Counted from the stretch's first letter, positions 19,618 through 28,419 are shown. The stretch is DNA of 64,000 bases from Desulfobulbus sp. (GCA_031280615.1 JAITGO010000002.1:248001-312000); one strand, 5' to 3'. The notes: a model not told the origin generated them from the letters alone. Numbers and translations are program-made.

Positions 19618-21003
19618 ATGAATCAGCAGACGCAGCCCTCACCAAGAGAGCATCATTTCTACGTTGCGATAGCCAAGTTCCTTTTCCACCATCCGGAGCA
19701 TGGCATCGTATCAGTGCGGGACCCGATCAAGATCAAGGACGCAGAGCGATACGGGCTCAGCCCGCTCATACTCTATGGATTGACCGTTGCCGGGTTGCCC
19801 ATTCGGTGGATAACCTTTACCCCAGTCGATCAGCCCAGGCCCTTCCGGGGTGTTCTTTTGGATGCATGGCGTAACGCCGAGGGCTTGCGTGGCCGACCGG
19901 ACATCCTGCGGATCAACCGCCACCTCGCGACTGCCAACCCTGAACTGGTAGAGGAAATGGCAAAAATCGGTGTCCGGGCAGATGTCGCCGATGCCAAGGA
20001 GAAATCCCTTCCAGCTTCCCTGCGCTCAGCCCAGGACTCCAGCCGGTGGCTGTTGAGGAAGTACGATGGAAAGGACCGGTCTTCTTCCGGGGCCATCCAG
20101 GACCTTTGCCGGGACGCTCAGGATGACCACGATTTTCATGTCAGAGGCGGTTTCAGAGGCGTGAACAGCCGCGAGATTGAAGACAGAATCCAGCAGTGGC
20201 TTGCCTTGCCAGCGCAAGTGCCGGCTCCAATAGTGACCAATGGACTCGACTGGAAACCCGGTCCATGGCTATTTTCCTGGGAGGCTTCCCTTCCACCCGC
20301 TCAGCCTCGTTATTTCAGCCATGACGGATTTGGCGGCAGGCCCTGTCTGATGACAGGAGAGATGGCGCCAGGGGATATTATTGAGGAGGATGGTTTCTGG
20401 GCCGACAGTGTCTATGACAACGCAGCCGAACTCGCCAAGAACCTCGTGGCCTGCTGGCCCAATCCGCCTGCCGAGATTGCAAAGTGTGCAGGGATCACTC
20501 TGCGGGAACTTCAATGGTTCACCTCAGGAAAGGCTTCCCTTGACCGGCGTGCGCGCTTTGCCCTAAAATCCTTACTCGGCATCGAATACGACGAAACCAT
20601 GGGCAGATATATTGGGGCCGGACCTTATGTCCTGGTGGCCCACAAACTTCAGGCCATCAAGGAAGTCTACGAATCTATTTCCAAAGGCGGGGATGCGCGC
20701 CCTTGTGAGATTATCCCACGCCAGGGAGCCGCAGACCCAAGTTGGCGATACGTGTTGATCAACACATACGGTGAACCACCCAGTATTGTGATGGCATCTC
20801 GTGGAGCAAAAATCACGGAGCGTCTTCCGGACTTGCTTATGAATTATGCCGGTATCATGTCAGTCACACCAGAGTTATACCGGGACGTTGTTTCTACCTG
20901 TGCTCGGGCCTGCCGTAAACCTGCTGCCAACATCCGGGAGATGAAAGCCTTTGCGAAACGCTACCAAGCGCACTGGGTAGATTGCGCTTGGCAGCCGGAG
21001 TGA
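19618..21003 (+). CDS. Uncharacterised 461-residue protein in the defence operon
   Basis: It starts 9 bases after the upstream stop and reads 461 residues. I do not recognise the family. It is soluble, rich in Trp, Pro and Arg, with no P-loop, no obvious Cys clusters and no signal peptide. Residues ~285-325 (PPAEIAKCAGITLRELQWFTSG) look like a helix-turn-helix of the kind found in XRE-type or plasmid replication-associated proteins, so DNA binding is possible. It belongs to the same plus-strand series that begins with BREX. Whether it is the distal part of the defence operon or a maintenance gene of the element is open. Confidence 0.7.
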   Translation: MNQQTQPSPREHHFYVAIAKFLFHHPEHGIVSVRDPIKIKDAERYGLSPLILYGLTVAGLPIRWITFTPVDQPRPFRGVLLDAWRNAEGLRGRPDILRINRHLATANPELVEEMAKIGVRADVADAKEKSLPASLRSAQDSSRWLLRKYDGKDRSSSGAIQDLCRDAQDDHDFHVRGGFRGVNSREIEDRIQQWLALPAQVPAPIVTNGLDWKPGPWLFSWEASLPPAQPRYFSHDGFGGRPCLMTGEMAPGDIIEEDGFWADSVYDNAAELAKNLVACWPNPPAEIAKCAGITLRELQWFTSGKASLDRRARFALKSLLGIEYDETMGRYIGAGPYVLVAHKLQAIKEVYESISKGGDARPCEIIPRQGAADPSWRYVLINTYGEPPSIVMASRGAKITERLPDLLMNYAGIMSVTPELYRDVVSTCARACRKPAANIREMKAFAKRYQAHWVDCAWQPE

Positions 21004-21041
21004 ATTTTTCTGGTTGAGCCATAGCGCGGAGATTGAGAACA

Positions 21042-21476
21042 GTGGAAACGATAGATACGCCATTCGGGCAGAAAAAATTGGGCCGGAAATACATCAAGAG
21101 CTTCGCCAGCGGTATCGCCCATATGTTTGCCTGTTCCGCCCATCATTATGCCTGGCTGGCGTATCAGCACCGGTTGCCGACGGTGACAATTGACCTCCTG
21201 GAACTGCAAATCGGACCCGCTGAATTCGACATTGAAAGAAACCGTATTCTTGCCGGAATGTGTCAGAGCACGCTCCTCCGAAACGCTGGTCAACTGGCAC
21301 CACCAGCCACTATTGTTTCAGCCATGCTCTCTGCCCATTTTGGCATTGATGACTATTCAGAGAACGGTCGATTTGCCTGGATTGGCAATTCCGTGTTCAC
21401 CGTGATCCTGACCGATGATCGAGGCAAGGAATGGCGTGTTGATCTCGAAGAAGAGAAAATTCTCGTTGATGATTAG
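21042..21476 (+). CDS. Small uncharacterised protein
   Basis: About 144 residues using the GTG at 21042; an in-frame TTG at 21033 is an alternative. No ATG is available near the 5' end, so the start is uncertain. No recognised domain. The C-terminus is acidic (VDLEEEKILVDD). It is the last plus-strand gene before the convergent DNA-processing operon, which ends in a terminator at 21605-21646. It could be element-encoded and not related to defence. Confidence 0.55.
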   Translation: METIDTPFGQKKLGRKYIKSFASGIAHMFACSAHHYAWLAYQHRLPTVTIDLLELQIGPAEFDIERNRILAGMCQSTLLRNAGQLAPPATIVSAMLSAHFGIDDYSENGRFAWIGNSVFTVILTDDRGKEWRVDLEEEKILVDD

Positions 21477-21604
21477 CTGATTCACCGCTAACCGATTTCC
21501 CAAGAACACGGATACTGTCTTTTCTTTCTTCGTTTCTTCCACCACGCCGTTTCTTCATTCTTGGCCGAAGGCCCTGTTTCTTGTCTTTCTTCTCCCGTCT
21601 CACA

Positions 21605-21646
21605 ACAAAAAACGGCTGCCCAACCGTCATGGTCGGAGCAGCCGTT
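21605..21646 (-). terminator. Rho-independent terminator of the DNA-processing operon
   Basis: On the minus strand a 9-bp perfect stem (AACGGCTGC / GCAGCCGTT) is followed directly by a run of T. It lies 34 bases beyond the ardC stop, so it ends the minus-strand operon that starts near 30,208. Confidence 0.85.
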
Positions 21647-21679
21647 ACTGGGGTTTCTTCGTTTCTTGAGCTTTGTTCT

Positions 21680-22600
21680 CTATGCTGCCGCCGGCAGCGT
21701 TTCTTCCTGAACACCAACAATCTCGGCCTTGTCGAGGACAAAGTCGGCGGCTTGCTGAGCTTTGGCAGCGGCAGTGAAGATGGCTTTGCTGTCGCCCTGG
21801 AGGATCTGCAACCAGTGATGGATATACTCCGGATGGCGCATGGTCTCAAAGGGGATGCCGGTGTGGGCACCGAGGAAGGCAGCTCCGATCTCGGCCACCA
21901 ACTCCTCGAAGGCATAACCAAGATCACCGAACCGGGTGCCGAACACCCGGTTCAACCGGCTGGGATGCCCGGTCCAATGGCAGGTTTCGTGGTAGCCAGT
22001 GGCGTAGTAGAAATCACCATGCTCGAAGCTGGATCGATGCGGCAGAAGCACCATATCCGGACCCGGCAGATAGCAGGCCTTGTTGCCGGCATGCTTCAGA
22101 TTTGGCAGGGCCAGGATCTGATCCGCCAACTCATTGCATTCGTTCATATCCGGTGACTCTTCTTCGACCAGTGGCGGCAGATCCAACCCCTCGCACTGCT
22201 CCACGTTGAACACTGTGTAGCTACGGGCAAAGGGGATCAGCTTCCGCTCCTGTTCGTCATCAGTCAGCGCGCCTGGTTCCGCATCGCCGTCCCGGTCCCT
22301 GGCGGGCAGGAACTTCCAAAAGACAATAGAAGCCCCTTTCTCGCCCTTGCGCACATGGCCGCCCAATTGCTCGGCATTGCGGAAGGTGAGCCAGCGGGGA
22401 TCGACGTGCCCTCGGGCCAGCGCCACCAGGTTGAGCAACAGGACATTCATCCCCCGGTAGGGCCGGTTGGTGAGCGCATTGCGAAACGGCCCATAATGGA
22501 CCGTTTGCCAGGGCTTGGCCCAGGGATTGACGCCGTCTTCCAGGGCGGTGATGATCTTGGCGGTGATTTCTTCGTAGATGGACATTTTATGACTGTTCAT
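21680..22600 (-). CDS. ArdC-like antirestriction / ssDNA-binding zincin protein
   Basis: 306 residues from the ATG at 22600, which has AAGGAG upstream; a longer in-frame extension exists but lies across the leader hairpin. The N-terminal domain (~residues 5-130) is the ArdC-type ssDNA-binding domain (WAKPW, YRGMNVLLL). The C-terminal domain carries a zincin-type metalloprotease motif, HETCHWTGH (~residue 214). ArdC-family proteins are carried by conjugative elements and protect incoming single-stranded DNA from host restriction. It is the last gene of the operon. It shows no lesion and probably helps the element establish in a new host. Confidence 0.85.
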   Translation of the reverse strand: MNSHKMSIYEEITAKIITALEDGVNPWAKPWQTVHYGPFRNALTNRPYRGMNVLLLNLVALARGHVDPRWLTFRNAEQLGGHVRKGEKGASIVFWKFLPARDRDGDAEPGALTDDEQERKLIPFARSYTVFNVEQCEGLDLPPLVEEESPDMNECNELADQILALPNLKHAGNKACYLPGPDMVLLPHRSSFEHGDFYYATGYHETCHWTGHPSRLNRVFGTRFGDLGYAFEELVAEIGAAFLGAHTGIPFETMRHPEYIHHWLQILQGDSKAIFTAAAKAQQAADFVLDKAEIVGVQEETLPAAA

Positions 22601-22619
22601 AGTCTCGCTCCTTAGATGC

Positions 22620-22647
22620 TGGGGACGAACCCATCGGGTTGTCCCCA
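22620..22647 (-). promoter_or_regulatory. Intercistronic hairpin before ardC
   Basis: Two-part stem on the minus strand: TGGGGAC/GTCCCCA outer and ACCC/GGGT inner around a GAT loop. It sits between the radC stop and the ribosome binding site of ardC. It is one of eight such leader hairpins in this operon. Confidence 0.75.
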
Positions 22648-22654
22648 ATGGGTG

Positions 22655-23134
22655 TCATGCGCTGTGATTCCCGGTTTCGGAAAGGGAGAGGACCTCTTCA
22701 CCCACGATCAGATGATCGAGGATCCTAACATCGATCACCTTGAGGATCTTGGTCAGGGTGCGGGTGAGTTCCAGGTCTTCCTTGCTGGGCTGGATACCGC
22801 CGGAGGGGTGGTTATGGGCGATAATGACCGACGCTGCATTGAGCGTCAGCGCCTCCTTGACCACCTCGCGTGGATGGACCGAGTTGCGGTTGATCGAGCC
22901 TCGGAACATCTCCCGCCAGGCCAGCACCTGATGCCGGCTGTCGAGAAACAGGCAGCCGAACACCTCGTGTTCCAGGCCGGTGAGCTTGAGCCCGATGGCC
23001 TCCTTGGCGGCGGTGGGCGACAGAATCGCAGCCCCACGCCGGAACTGATAACCGCTGAGCTTACGGGCTTCGGAGAGAATGGTTTCCTTGGATGCGGGCT
23101 GATAGATGCCGCAGAGATCTTTGATGTAGAGCAT
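22655..23134 (-). CDS. radC: RadC-like JAB-domain protein
   Basis: 159 residues with AGGAGG upstream of the start. It has the JAB1/MPN-type motif of the RadC family, IIAHNHPSGG (~residue 107), followed by a PSKEDLELT segment and a conserved Asp. It lacks the N-terminal helix-hairpin-helix domain of full-length RadC (~220 residues). That short form is typical of mobile elements, where these proteins travel with ArdC, SSB and recombination genes. Despite the family name, a role in DNA repair is not established; metal-dependent hydrolase activity is the family inference. It is flanked by hairpins on both sides. Confidence 0.88.
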   Translation of the reverse strand: MLYIKDLCGIYQPASKETILSEARKLSGYQFRRGAAILSPTAAKEAIGLKLTGLEHEVFGCLFLDSRHQVLAWREMFRGSINRNSVHPREVVKEALTLNAASVIIAHNHPSGGIQPSKEDLELTRTLTKILKVIDVRILDHLIVGEEVLSLSETGNHSA

Positions 23135-23163
23135 GTGTGCCTCCTATGGACAAGACACAGCAG

Positions 23164-23191
23164 CCCATCGGGGCAGTGTGCCCCGTCAGGG
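23164..23191 (-). promoter_or_regulatory. Intercistronic hairpin before radC
   Basis: Inner stem GGGGCA/TGCCCC with a 3-base loop, extended by an outer CCC/GGG. It lies between the helicase stop (23215) and the radC ribosome binding site. Confidence 0.75.
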
Positions 23192-23214
23192 ATTGGTTTG
23201 TGTTCAAAAAGTGG

Positions 23215-25515
23215 TCAAGCAGCCTGGCGGACCTCGGCCAAGACAAAGTGGCCGAGGTGGGGCGGCTTGTAGAGACGAATGGGTTTGCGGTTGATCTCGC
23301 CATGACCTTGGCGGTCATAGCTGCCGATCCGGCGATCTTGCCAATAGATCACCCCGGCTTGCAGCCGGAAGCGGTTGCCGTCCACATAGGCCACCGCCGT
23401 ATTGCCCCGGAGATAAACCCTCCCTCTGATCACCAATTCGTGGCGTACCAGGGCGGTTTGCCCGTCGGGCGAACTGATGGTGGTCGTGGTGGTGACCCGG
23501 GTTTCCTCGGTGGTGGTGATGCTTTCGGTCTCATCGAGATCGAGTACCGAGGTGAGTTCCCGCTGGCGATACCGGCTCCAGGCGGTGGTGACATCCTCCA
23601 CCGGCTGCTGGCCGGTGAGAGCCTTGGCCAGCTCATAGAGCATGCTGTTTTCCGATTCGGAGAGGGCAGCCAGTCCTTGACCCGAGAGTTCGCCTTCAAC
23701 TGCGAGCGAGGTCTCCATCTTCTGGGCCATGAGGCTGAGCGCCTTGTCCTGCATGGTTTCGGCATAGGCCAGATAAAAGACCCGGACCGGCAGGTTCTGG
23801 CCAATCCGCCAACTACGGCGGCTGGCCTGCCTGAGGGTGAACACCGAATAGCCGCACTGGAAGAAGACGATGGTTGGAAAGTCGAGCAGATCCAGACCGG
23901 TCTTGACCAGGTTGGGGTTGCAGAGCAGACAGTCGTACTGGCCGGTGGCGAGGTTTTCCTTCAGCCAGTCTTCCCGCTGTTCCGGTTTGACCGCCTGGCC
24001 CCGCAGTACCAAAGGGGAAAAGCCATGTTGATGCAGCTTGTCCACCAAGGTGGGCACCAGGTCGCGGGTACCGGTGTGTTCGAGAAAGACCGCCACCTTG
24101 CGGCCCTGTTTGCGTTCGGTCGTCAGGATCTCCAACAGCCGTTTTTCCTTGGCCAGGAGGTCGATCTCCAGGGCCGGGGCCGAGGCGATCAGTTCCTCCA
24201 CGCCGCCGCGTTCGAGATAGACCCGTTCGCCGAAGCGGCAACCATCCGGATAAGCCAAGAGGCTTTGCAGCATCTTGCCCAACAGCCGCATGTCCCCGCA
24301 GGCGAGCGCCTTGCGGGTGGCCGTGACCAGGGTATTAGAGAGATCGAAATAATGCGTTTGCAGTGCGTCATCCATCGGGGTGGTGACAATGATTTCTTCG
24401 TAGTCGGGCAGAGCCTGGCTGACATCGTTCAGTCGGACAAAGGCGGAACGCTCCAAGAGCAAATCCGGGAGTAGCAGGGGGGAAATCCCCGGCGCCTCCT
24501 TGATCCGGGCCTTGCCGGTCTTGCGGCCAATACTGGCCTGATTCCAGTCCGGGCCAAGATCATCGGCCTTGTAGGTGCGCTCCACCACCCCGTAGCGTTC
24601 GGCAAAACCGAGAGTGCGGCCGTATTCAAAACCAGCCTGTACCATCTGCCGGGGAAACATCCGCCAGAGGAGGTAGAACAAATCGCGCCCATACCCACCC
24701 ATGAGGGTTCCCGTGAGCGCCAGCACCTTGCGGGAGCGGGCGATCAGGCAGGACATGGCCTGGCCCTGGGCGGTGCCGCCTCCCTTGAGTTCGTGGACCT
24801 CGTCAAGAATGACCAAATCGAAGAACCCTTTGGGGAGATAGCGTTTGATGAACTCGGCCTTGGCATAGCGCCGGTTGCGACCACCGTCGGCTGACCACAT
24901 CCGGGCCTGGCAATGTTCGCAGAGCGGGGCCGGGTCGCTCAGATGCACAAAGATCTGAGCGCCACAGTCCGGGCAGCAAAATGCACCTTGCCGGACCATG
25001 AGGCCGGGCTTGCGCTGGTAGTGCAGCTTGGCCCGTTCCTTGCCCAGGACCCAGATCTCGGTACCCCGTGGTTTTGCAGGTTTTCGTTTATGCTCAAGCA
25101 ACAGGGTCATGTCCCGGCCGTTGAGGTTGATGCAGGTGCAGCCGGGCAGGGTTGCTTCCGCCTCCCGGATCCATTTGCGCACCAGATGACCGGGGCATTG
25201 AATGAGGATACGTTTGGCCGGCTTGGGATCGAGCGCGGCCACAGCCAGGCTCATGATCGTTTTTCCCGCTCCCATCTCGCCCACCAGGAAGGCACCTTTG
25301 CGGTCCTCCTTGTAGAGCGTTCGAGCAATGGGCAGGATGCCGCAGCGGATCTGGGCCTCAAACGGCGTGCGCTTGAGCTGGCCTAGTTGTTCGCGTGCCT
25401 GCGCGTCCCAAAGATCCTCCGACTTGGGCTGATAGACCGGGTGCATGGTGGTGATGACCTGGGACTTGAGCACCTCGCCCCATTGGTCGAGAAATTCGCT
25501 TAAAGGTATGTCCAT
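23215..25515 (-). CDS. SNF2/DEAD-type helicase with zinc ribbon insertion
   Basis: 766 residues from the ATG at 25515, preceded by AGGAGG; a longer in-frame extension runs through the hairpin leader and is unlikely. Walker A GEMGAGKTIMS (~residue 85), motif II ILDEVHELKGG (~residue 242), motif III ALTGTLMGG and motif VI QASRRSWRIGQ (~residue 565) define an SNF2-like superfamily 2 helicase. Between motifs I and II is a zinc ribbon (CPDC ... CEHC, ~residues 184-208). The C-terminal ~150 residues include a small basic domain. It sits with SSB, exonuclease and Rad52-like genes, so a role in element DNA processing or replication is likely. The name of the specific family is not known to me. Confidence 0.85.
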   Translation of the reverse strand: MDIPLSEFLDQWGEVLKSQVITTMHPVYQPKSEDLWDAQAREQLGQLKRTPFEAQIRCGILPIARTLYKEDRKGAFLVGEMGAGKTIMSLAVAALDPKPAKRILIQCPGHLVRKWIREAEATLPGCTCINLNGRDMTLLLEHKRKPAKPRGTEIWVLGKERAKLHYQRKPGLMVRQGAFCCPDCGAQIFVHLSDPAPLCEHCQARMWSADGGRNRRYAKAEFIKRYLPKGFFDLVILDEVHELKGGGTAQGQAMSCLIARSRKVLALTGTLMGGYGRDLFYLLWRMFPRQMVQAGFEYGRTLGFAERYGVVERTYKADDLGPDWNQASIGRKTGKARIKEAPGISPLLLPDLLLERSAFVRLNDVSQALPDYEEIIVTTPMDDALQTHYFDLSNTLVTATRKALACGDMRLLGKMLQSLLAYPDGCRFGERVYLERGGVEELIASAPALEIDLLAKEKRLLEILTTERKQGRKVAVFLEHTGTRDLVPTLVDKLHQHGFSPLVLRGQAVKPEQREDWLKENLATGQYDCLLCNPNLVKTGLDLLDFPTIVFFQCGYSVFTLRQASRRSWRIGQNLPVRVFYLAYAETMQDKALSLMAQKMETSLAVEGELSGQGLAALSESENSMLYELAKALTGQQPVEDVTTAWSRYRQRELTSVLDLDETESITTTEETRVTTTTTISSPDGQTALVRHELVIRGRVYLRGNTAVAYVDGNRFRLQAGVIYWQDRRIGSYDRQGHGEINRKPIRLYKPPHLGHFVLAEVRQAA

Positions 25516-25535
25516 CGTCTGTCCTCCTTGGGGAA

Positions 25536-25567
25536 GGCAGACGATCCCCGTCAGGGGAACGAATGCC
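25536..25567 (-). promoter_or_regulatory. Intercistronic hairpin before the helicase
   Basis: TCCCC/GGGGA stem around TGAC, extended by CG/CG and GGCA/TGCC. It lies between the stop at 25596 and the helicase ribosome binding site. Confidence 0.75.
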
Positions 25568-25595
25568 TCTCCTGATCGGGTTGTTGTGCGTTTGT

Positions 25596-26162
25596 TTAAT
25601 TGAGATAGCCGAGCCGGATCCCTTCCAGGATCTGTTCTTCCAATGCCTCCTCTTGCCAACTGATCTTCCAGGCCTGCCGCAGGTGCGGATTGCCAAAGGA
25701 GTAGAGCCGTTCCGGTTGCAGAACCTCGTCCCATAACCAGTCGCGCCACTCCGGCTTCAGCGGCATGGTGGTGCTGTTGTCCAAACGGTGATAGGCCTGC
25801 TGCTTGACCGCTGCCATGTCCTCGCCAAAGACGATGACCGAGCAGGCGGTCTCGGTGTGCTGGGCCTTGCGTTCGAACTGCTCAGCGCTGATCAGTACCT
25901 TGTTGACCACATCGCCGATCTTCCGTGCCCGGATGGAGCGGATGGTGCCCGGAGTACGTCCCAACTCCAACGGAGTGGGTTCGATCCCGGAGATACGGCT
26001 GAAGCCGCCGTTGTAGAAGTGGGCCGAGGTGGCCTGGATCTGGGCCGGGCTGCCGACCAGACTGAGCAGGTAAGCCCGCGCCTGATCCGCCTCGATGCTG
26101 GCGATGAGACCGTCACAGTAGGTGACAAAACCGTTGCTGCGGATGGTGAGATAGTCGTGCAT
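25596..26162 (-). CDS. Uncharacterised 188-residue mobile-element protein
   Basis: 188 residues with CAGGAGG upstream. The sequence opens with a region rich in Ser, Ile and Tyr (RSNGFVTYCDGLIAS) and ends with charged helices. No enzymatic motif, signal peptide or membrane segment. I do not recognise the family. It is conserved in place between a methyltransferase gene and a helicase gene of the operon. It is likely a DNA-processing accessory of the element; that is context only. Confidence 0.75.
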   Translation of the reverse strand: MHDYLTIRSNGFVTYCDGLIASIEADQARAYLLSLVGSPAQIQATSAHFYNGGFSRISGIEPTPLELGRTPGTIRSIRARKIGDVVNKVLISAEQFERKAQHTETACSVIVFGEDMAAVKQQAYHRLDNSTTMPLKPEWRDWLWDEVLQPERLYSFGNPHLRQAWKISWQEEALEEQILEGIRLGYLN

Positions 26163-26173
26163 GATGCCTCCTG

Positions 26174-26210
26174 AAAAAAGAGGGAGACATCCCCACCGGG
26201 GAAGACTCCC
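26174..26210 (-). promoter_or_regulatory. Terminator-like hairpin with U-tract before the 188-residue gene
   Basis: On the minus strand GGGAG...CTCCC encloses TCCCC-GGT-GGGGA and is followed by CTCTTTTTTC and then the ribosome binding site AGGAGG. This is the form of an intrinsic terminator directly upstream of a start codon, which suggests attenuation. Confidence 0.75.
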
Positions 26211-26244
26211 CCCATGGGTTGGTGTGATTGAAAATTTAAAAAAC

Positions 26245-27285
26245 TCAGCGGATGATCAGCATTTCGGCCTTGGCCATGTCGATGGCCTTGACCGTGGGCT
26301 GGTACAGGTCACGGGTGGTGACCATGGTGTCGCCGCTGTTGTTTTCGGCGATGGAGTGAATTTTTTCCGTCTTATGGACCACGCCCTTGATCACCAGCCG
26401 GTGGCCGGCCATCTCAATCTCGCCGTTCATGTAACCGCCGGCAAGCATCAGGGCCAGGTGGCCGTTCTTCAACGGTGCCAAGGGCCGGATGGAGTGGCAC
26501 TGTCCAGGCGCCAGATCGTGGGTGAGCAGATCATCCAGCAGCCCGCTCTTGCGAACCAGGGGGATGGCTTCCCGTGGATCGATCCGGCTGCACGTGAAGG
26601 TGCAGGGATGTTTGGGCGCAGGTATTGCCAGCCGTTGCGTGCAACTGACCAACTGCGGAGCCGTCGCCAGAAAGATCTCCGGCGCCATGCCGGCGATGCA
26701 ATTCAGCTCCTGCTCCATGTGGGCCGCCTTGGCCTTGGTCACCAACGAACGTTTCCGCCCGATCACCAGACACTGGTGGAATCTGTGAAACTCCTCCTCC
26801 GGAAAGGCGTAGACCTGAAGGTCGATGAAATGCCGGGCCAGGATTGGTGCGCAGGCGGCCAGCACTGTATAGGGAACAACCAGCACCAGCCAGCCGTCCT
26901 TGTGCAGGGTTTCCTGAAAGCGTCTGAGAAAGAGCGCTTCCAGCCGCTGGGCCTGGGCCTCCGGCTCCAGACTGTAGTCATAGGGTGGATTGAGGTAGAG
27001 CAGGCCAAAGGCAGCGGGCGAAATTCGCATCTCCGCCAGGGCGTCGCCCCAGAGCAGATGGTCAATTCGTTGCCGTGCCTCGGTGGCCCGATCATGATCC
27101 AGTTCAATGCCATAGGTGATGGCGCCACTTCCTTGTGCCAGTGCGGCAAGGGTTTGGCCTTGGCCGCAGCAGGGGTCAAGAATGCGGGCGCCTTCTTCGA
27201 TATCGAGCAGTTGTTTGAGTTGGCCGCAGACACTCTCCGGTGTCGGATAGAAGCCGGCCTTGGCCTGTGAACCCAGTCGTGCCAT
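26245..27285 (-). CDS. DUF6094-type N6-adenine DNA methyltransferase
   Basis: 346 residues. SAM-binding motif I is visible as ARILDPCCGQGQTL (~residue 35) and catalytic motif IV as LYLNPPYDYS (~residue 98), the NPPY signature of N6-adenine methyltransferases. The rest resembles the methyltransferases of mobile elements annotated as DUF6094. No restriction partner is adjacent, so it is an orphan, probably protecting element DNA or acting with ArdC against host restriction. It follows the small gene at 27304 by 18 bases with a good ribosome binding site and has no hairpin in its leader, unlike most genes of the operon. Confidence 0.82.
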   Translation of the reverse strand: MARLGSQAKAGFYPTPESVCGQLKQLLDIEEGARILDPCCGQGQTLAALAQGSGAITYGIELDHDRATEARQRIDHLLWGDALAEMRISPAAFGLLYLNPPYDYSLEPEAQAQRLEALFLRRFQETLHKDGWLVLVVPYTVLAACAPILARHFIDLQVYAFPEEEFHRFHQCLVIGRKRSLVTKAKAAHMEQELNCIAGMAPEIFLATAPQLVSCTQRLAIPAPKHPCTFTCSRIDPREAIPLVRKSGLLDDLLTHDLAPGQCHSIRPLAPLKNGHLALMLAGGYMNGEIEMAGHRLVIKGVVHKTEKIHSIAENNSGDTMVTTRDLYQPTVKAIDMAKAEMLIIR

Positions 27286-27303
27286 GGTGTTCTCCTGTGG
27301 TGG

Positions 27304-27513
27304 TTAGGGCATACGTGCCTTTTCGATCTCGACCACGAAATGGATCTGCGCGGTCTGGCCGATGGTGCAGGCATCCAGACCCTCTAATCGGGCCAGGTGC
27401 AGCAGGTCGGTCAGGAGATCGATGATGGCAGTTTCGAGGGTGTCCATGGGTTCGCCCTTGCTCAGGCAGTATTGATCAAGCGCCTGCCGGGCGGATTCGG
27501 TGCGCCGAGTCAT
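27304..27513 (-). CDS. Small acidic protein (69 residues)
   Basis: 69 residues from the ATG at 27513, which overlaps the upstream stop (ATGA). A helical N-terminus (TRRTESARQALDQY) precedes a Leu-rich middle (IIDLLTDLLHLARLEGLDA) and a short beta-like end. No known family. The overlap and conserved spacing make it a real gene that is co-translated with its neighbour. Confidence 0.65.
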   Translation of the reverse strand: MTRRTESARQALDQYCLSKGEPMDTLETAIIDLLTDLLHLARLEGLDACTIGQTAQIHFVVEIEKARMP

Positions 27514-27884
27514 GGTCCTTCTCCCTGGTTGCCATGGATCTCCAGTTGCTGCCAATCGGGGAAGATGCTTTCCAGTACGGTGCGAGCCGCAGTGGCTGTA
27601 CCGGTGAAAGTTACCAGATCCCGCAGGGCGACGAACAGAATCGGGGCGGCCTGAAGCAGGCGAATGTTGCCGGCTTCGTGCCGAGCCACCAGCAGACTGC
27701 GCCGGTCGCCTTCCTCAGTGGAGATGTCATACCCCAGATCGCACCATGTCTGTTGTTCATGGCGGGCTTCACGGATGACATAGCCACCTTCGGTGTCCGG
27801 ATGGGATGCGATGGTCCAGGGAAAAGGCGTGCAGAATGATGGTTCTGCATGTTGATGTTCCTGTCGGTTGGGTAGGTGGTCCAT
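27510..27884 (-). CDS. Uncharacterised 124-residue element protein
   Basis: 124 residues from the ATG at 27884 with CAGGAG upstream. It has a Trp- and Arg-rich middle section and no recognised motif. It lies directly downstream of ssb, behind a perfect 13-bp hairpin. Similar small proteins occur beside ssb in integrative elements, but I cannot name the family. Confidence 0.68.
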   Translation of the reverse strand: MDHLPNRQEHQHAEPSFCTPFPWTIASHPDTEGGYVIREARHEQQTWCDLGYDISTEEGDRRSLLVARHEAGNIRLLQAAPILFVALRDLVTFTGTATAARTVLESIFPDWQQLEIHGNQGEGP

Positions 27885-27913
27885 GTGGTTCTCCTGATGG
27901 TAAGAATAAGAGG

Positions 27914-27942
27914 GCCTGAACCCCACGAGGTGGGATTCAGGC
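27914..27942 (-). promoter_or_regulatory. Intercistronic hairpin after ssb
   Basis: 13-bp stem GCCTGAATCCCAC / GTGGGGTTCAGGC (one G-T pair) around a CTC loop, between the ssb stop (27973) and the ribosome binding site of the 124-residue gene. It is the most regular of the eight. Confidence 0.8.
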
Positions 27943-27972
27943 ACGGAGAGTTGTGGTTGCAATCAGTGGCAA

Positions 27973-28368
27973 TCAGAACGGTACGTCGTCGGAAGGAGGC
28001 GGATCCTGACCGTCTTCCGGTGGCACCGGAATATCGGTTCGTTCGCCGCCACCCAGCATCTTCATCTCACGGGCAATGATCTCCGTGGTGAAGCGGGTGA
28101 CACCTTCAGCGTCCTGCCATTTGCGAGTTTGCAAACGGCCCTCCAGGTAGACTCGGGAGCCTTTCGAAAGGTACTCAGAGCAGATCTCAGCCAGACGGCC
28201 GAAGGCAACGATGCGATGCCATTCGGTCGATTCCTGCGGCTTGCCTTCGTTATCCTTCCACCGTTCGGTGGTGGCGATGCGAAAGGTGGCCACAACGACC
28301 TGGGTCTTGGTGTAGCGGGTGTCAACGTCTGCGCCTAAATTGCCGATCAGCATGGTCTTGTTCAACAT
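27973..28368 (-). CDS. ssb: Single-stranded DNA-binding protein
   Basis: 131 residues from the ATG at 28368. OB-fold SSB signature: MLNKTMLIGNLGADVD at the N-terminus, STEWHRIVAFGRLAE (~residue 47) and SRVYLEGRLQTRKWQD (~residue 71). The C-terminus is the acidic tip DDVPF, the protein-interaction tail that recruits partners. It is slightly shorter than chromosomal SSB (~150-180 residues), as expected for an element copy. It lies between the Cas4-like exonuclease and small genes of the operon, with hairpins on both sides. It probably coats transferred single strands and supports annealing by the Rad52-like protein. Confidence 0.95.
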   Translation of the reverse strand: MLNKTMLIGNLGADVDTRYTKTQVVVATFRIATTERWKDNEGKPQESTEWHRIVAFGRLAEICSEYLSKGSRVYLEGRLQTRKWQDAEGVTRFTTEIIAREMKMLGGGERTDIPVPPEDGQDPPPSDDVPF

Positions 28369-28380
28369 GATGGTTCTCCT

Positions 28381-28419
28381 TGAAAAATGAGAGGGTAGCT
28401 CTCCCCACCATGGGAAGAG
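28381..28419 (-). promoter_or_regulatory. Terminator-like hairpin before ssb
   Basis: Stem CTCTTCCC / GGGGAGAG (one G-T pair) around ATGGT, followed 12 bases on by ATTTTTCAAGGAG. The T-run merges into the ribosome binding site of ssb. Confidence 0.75.

Noticed and set aside
25596..25749. N-terminal extension of the helicase to 25749
   Set aside because: It would overlap the upstream gene and run through the leader hairpin. The ATG at 25515 has AGGAGG correctly placed.
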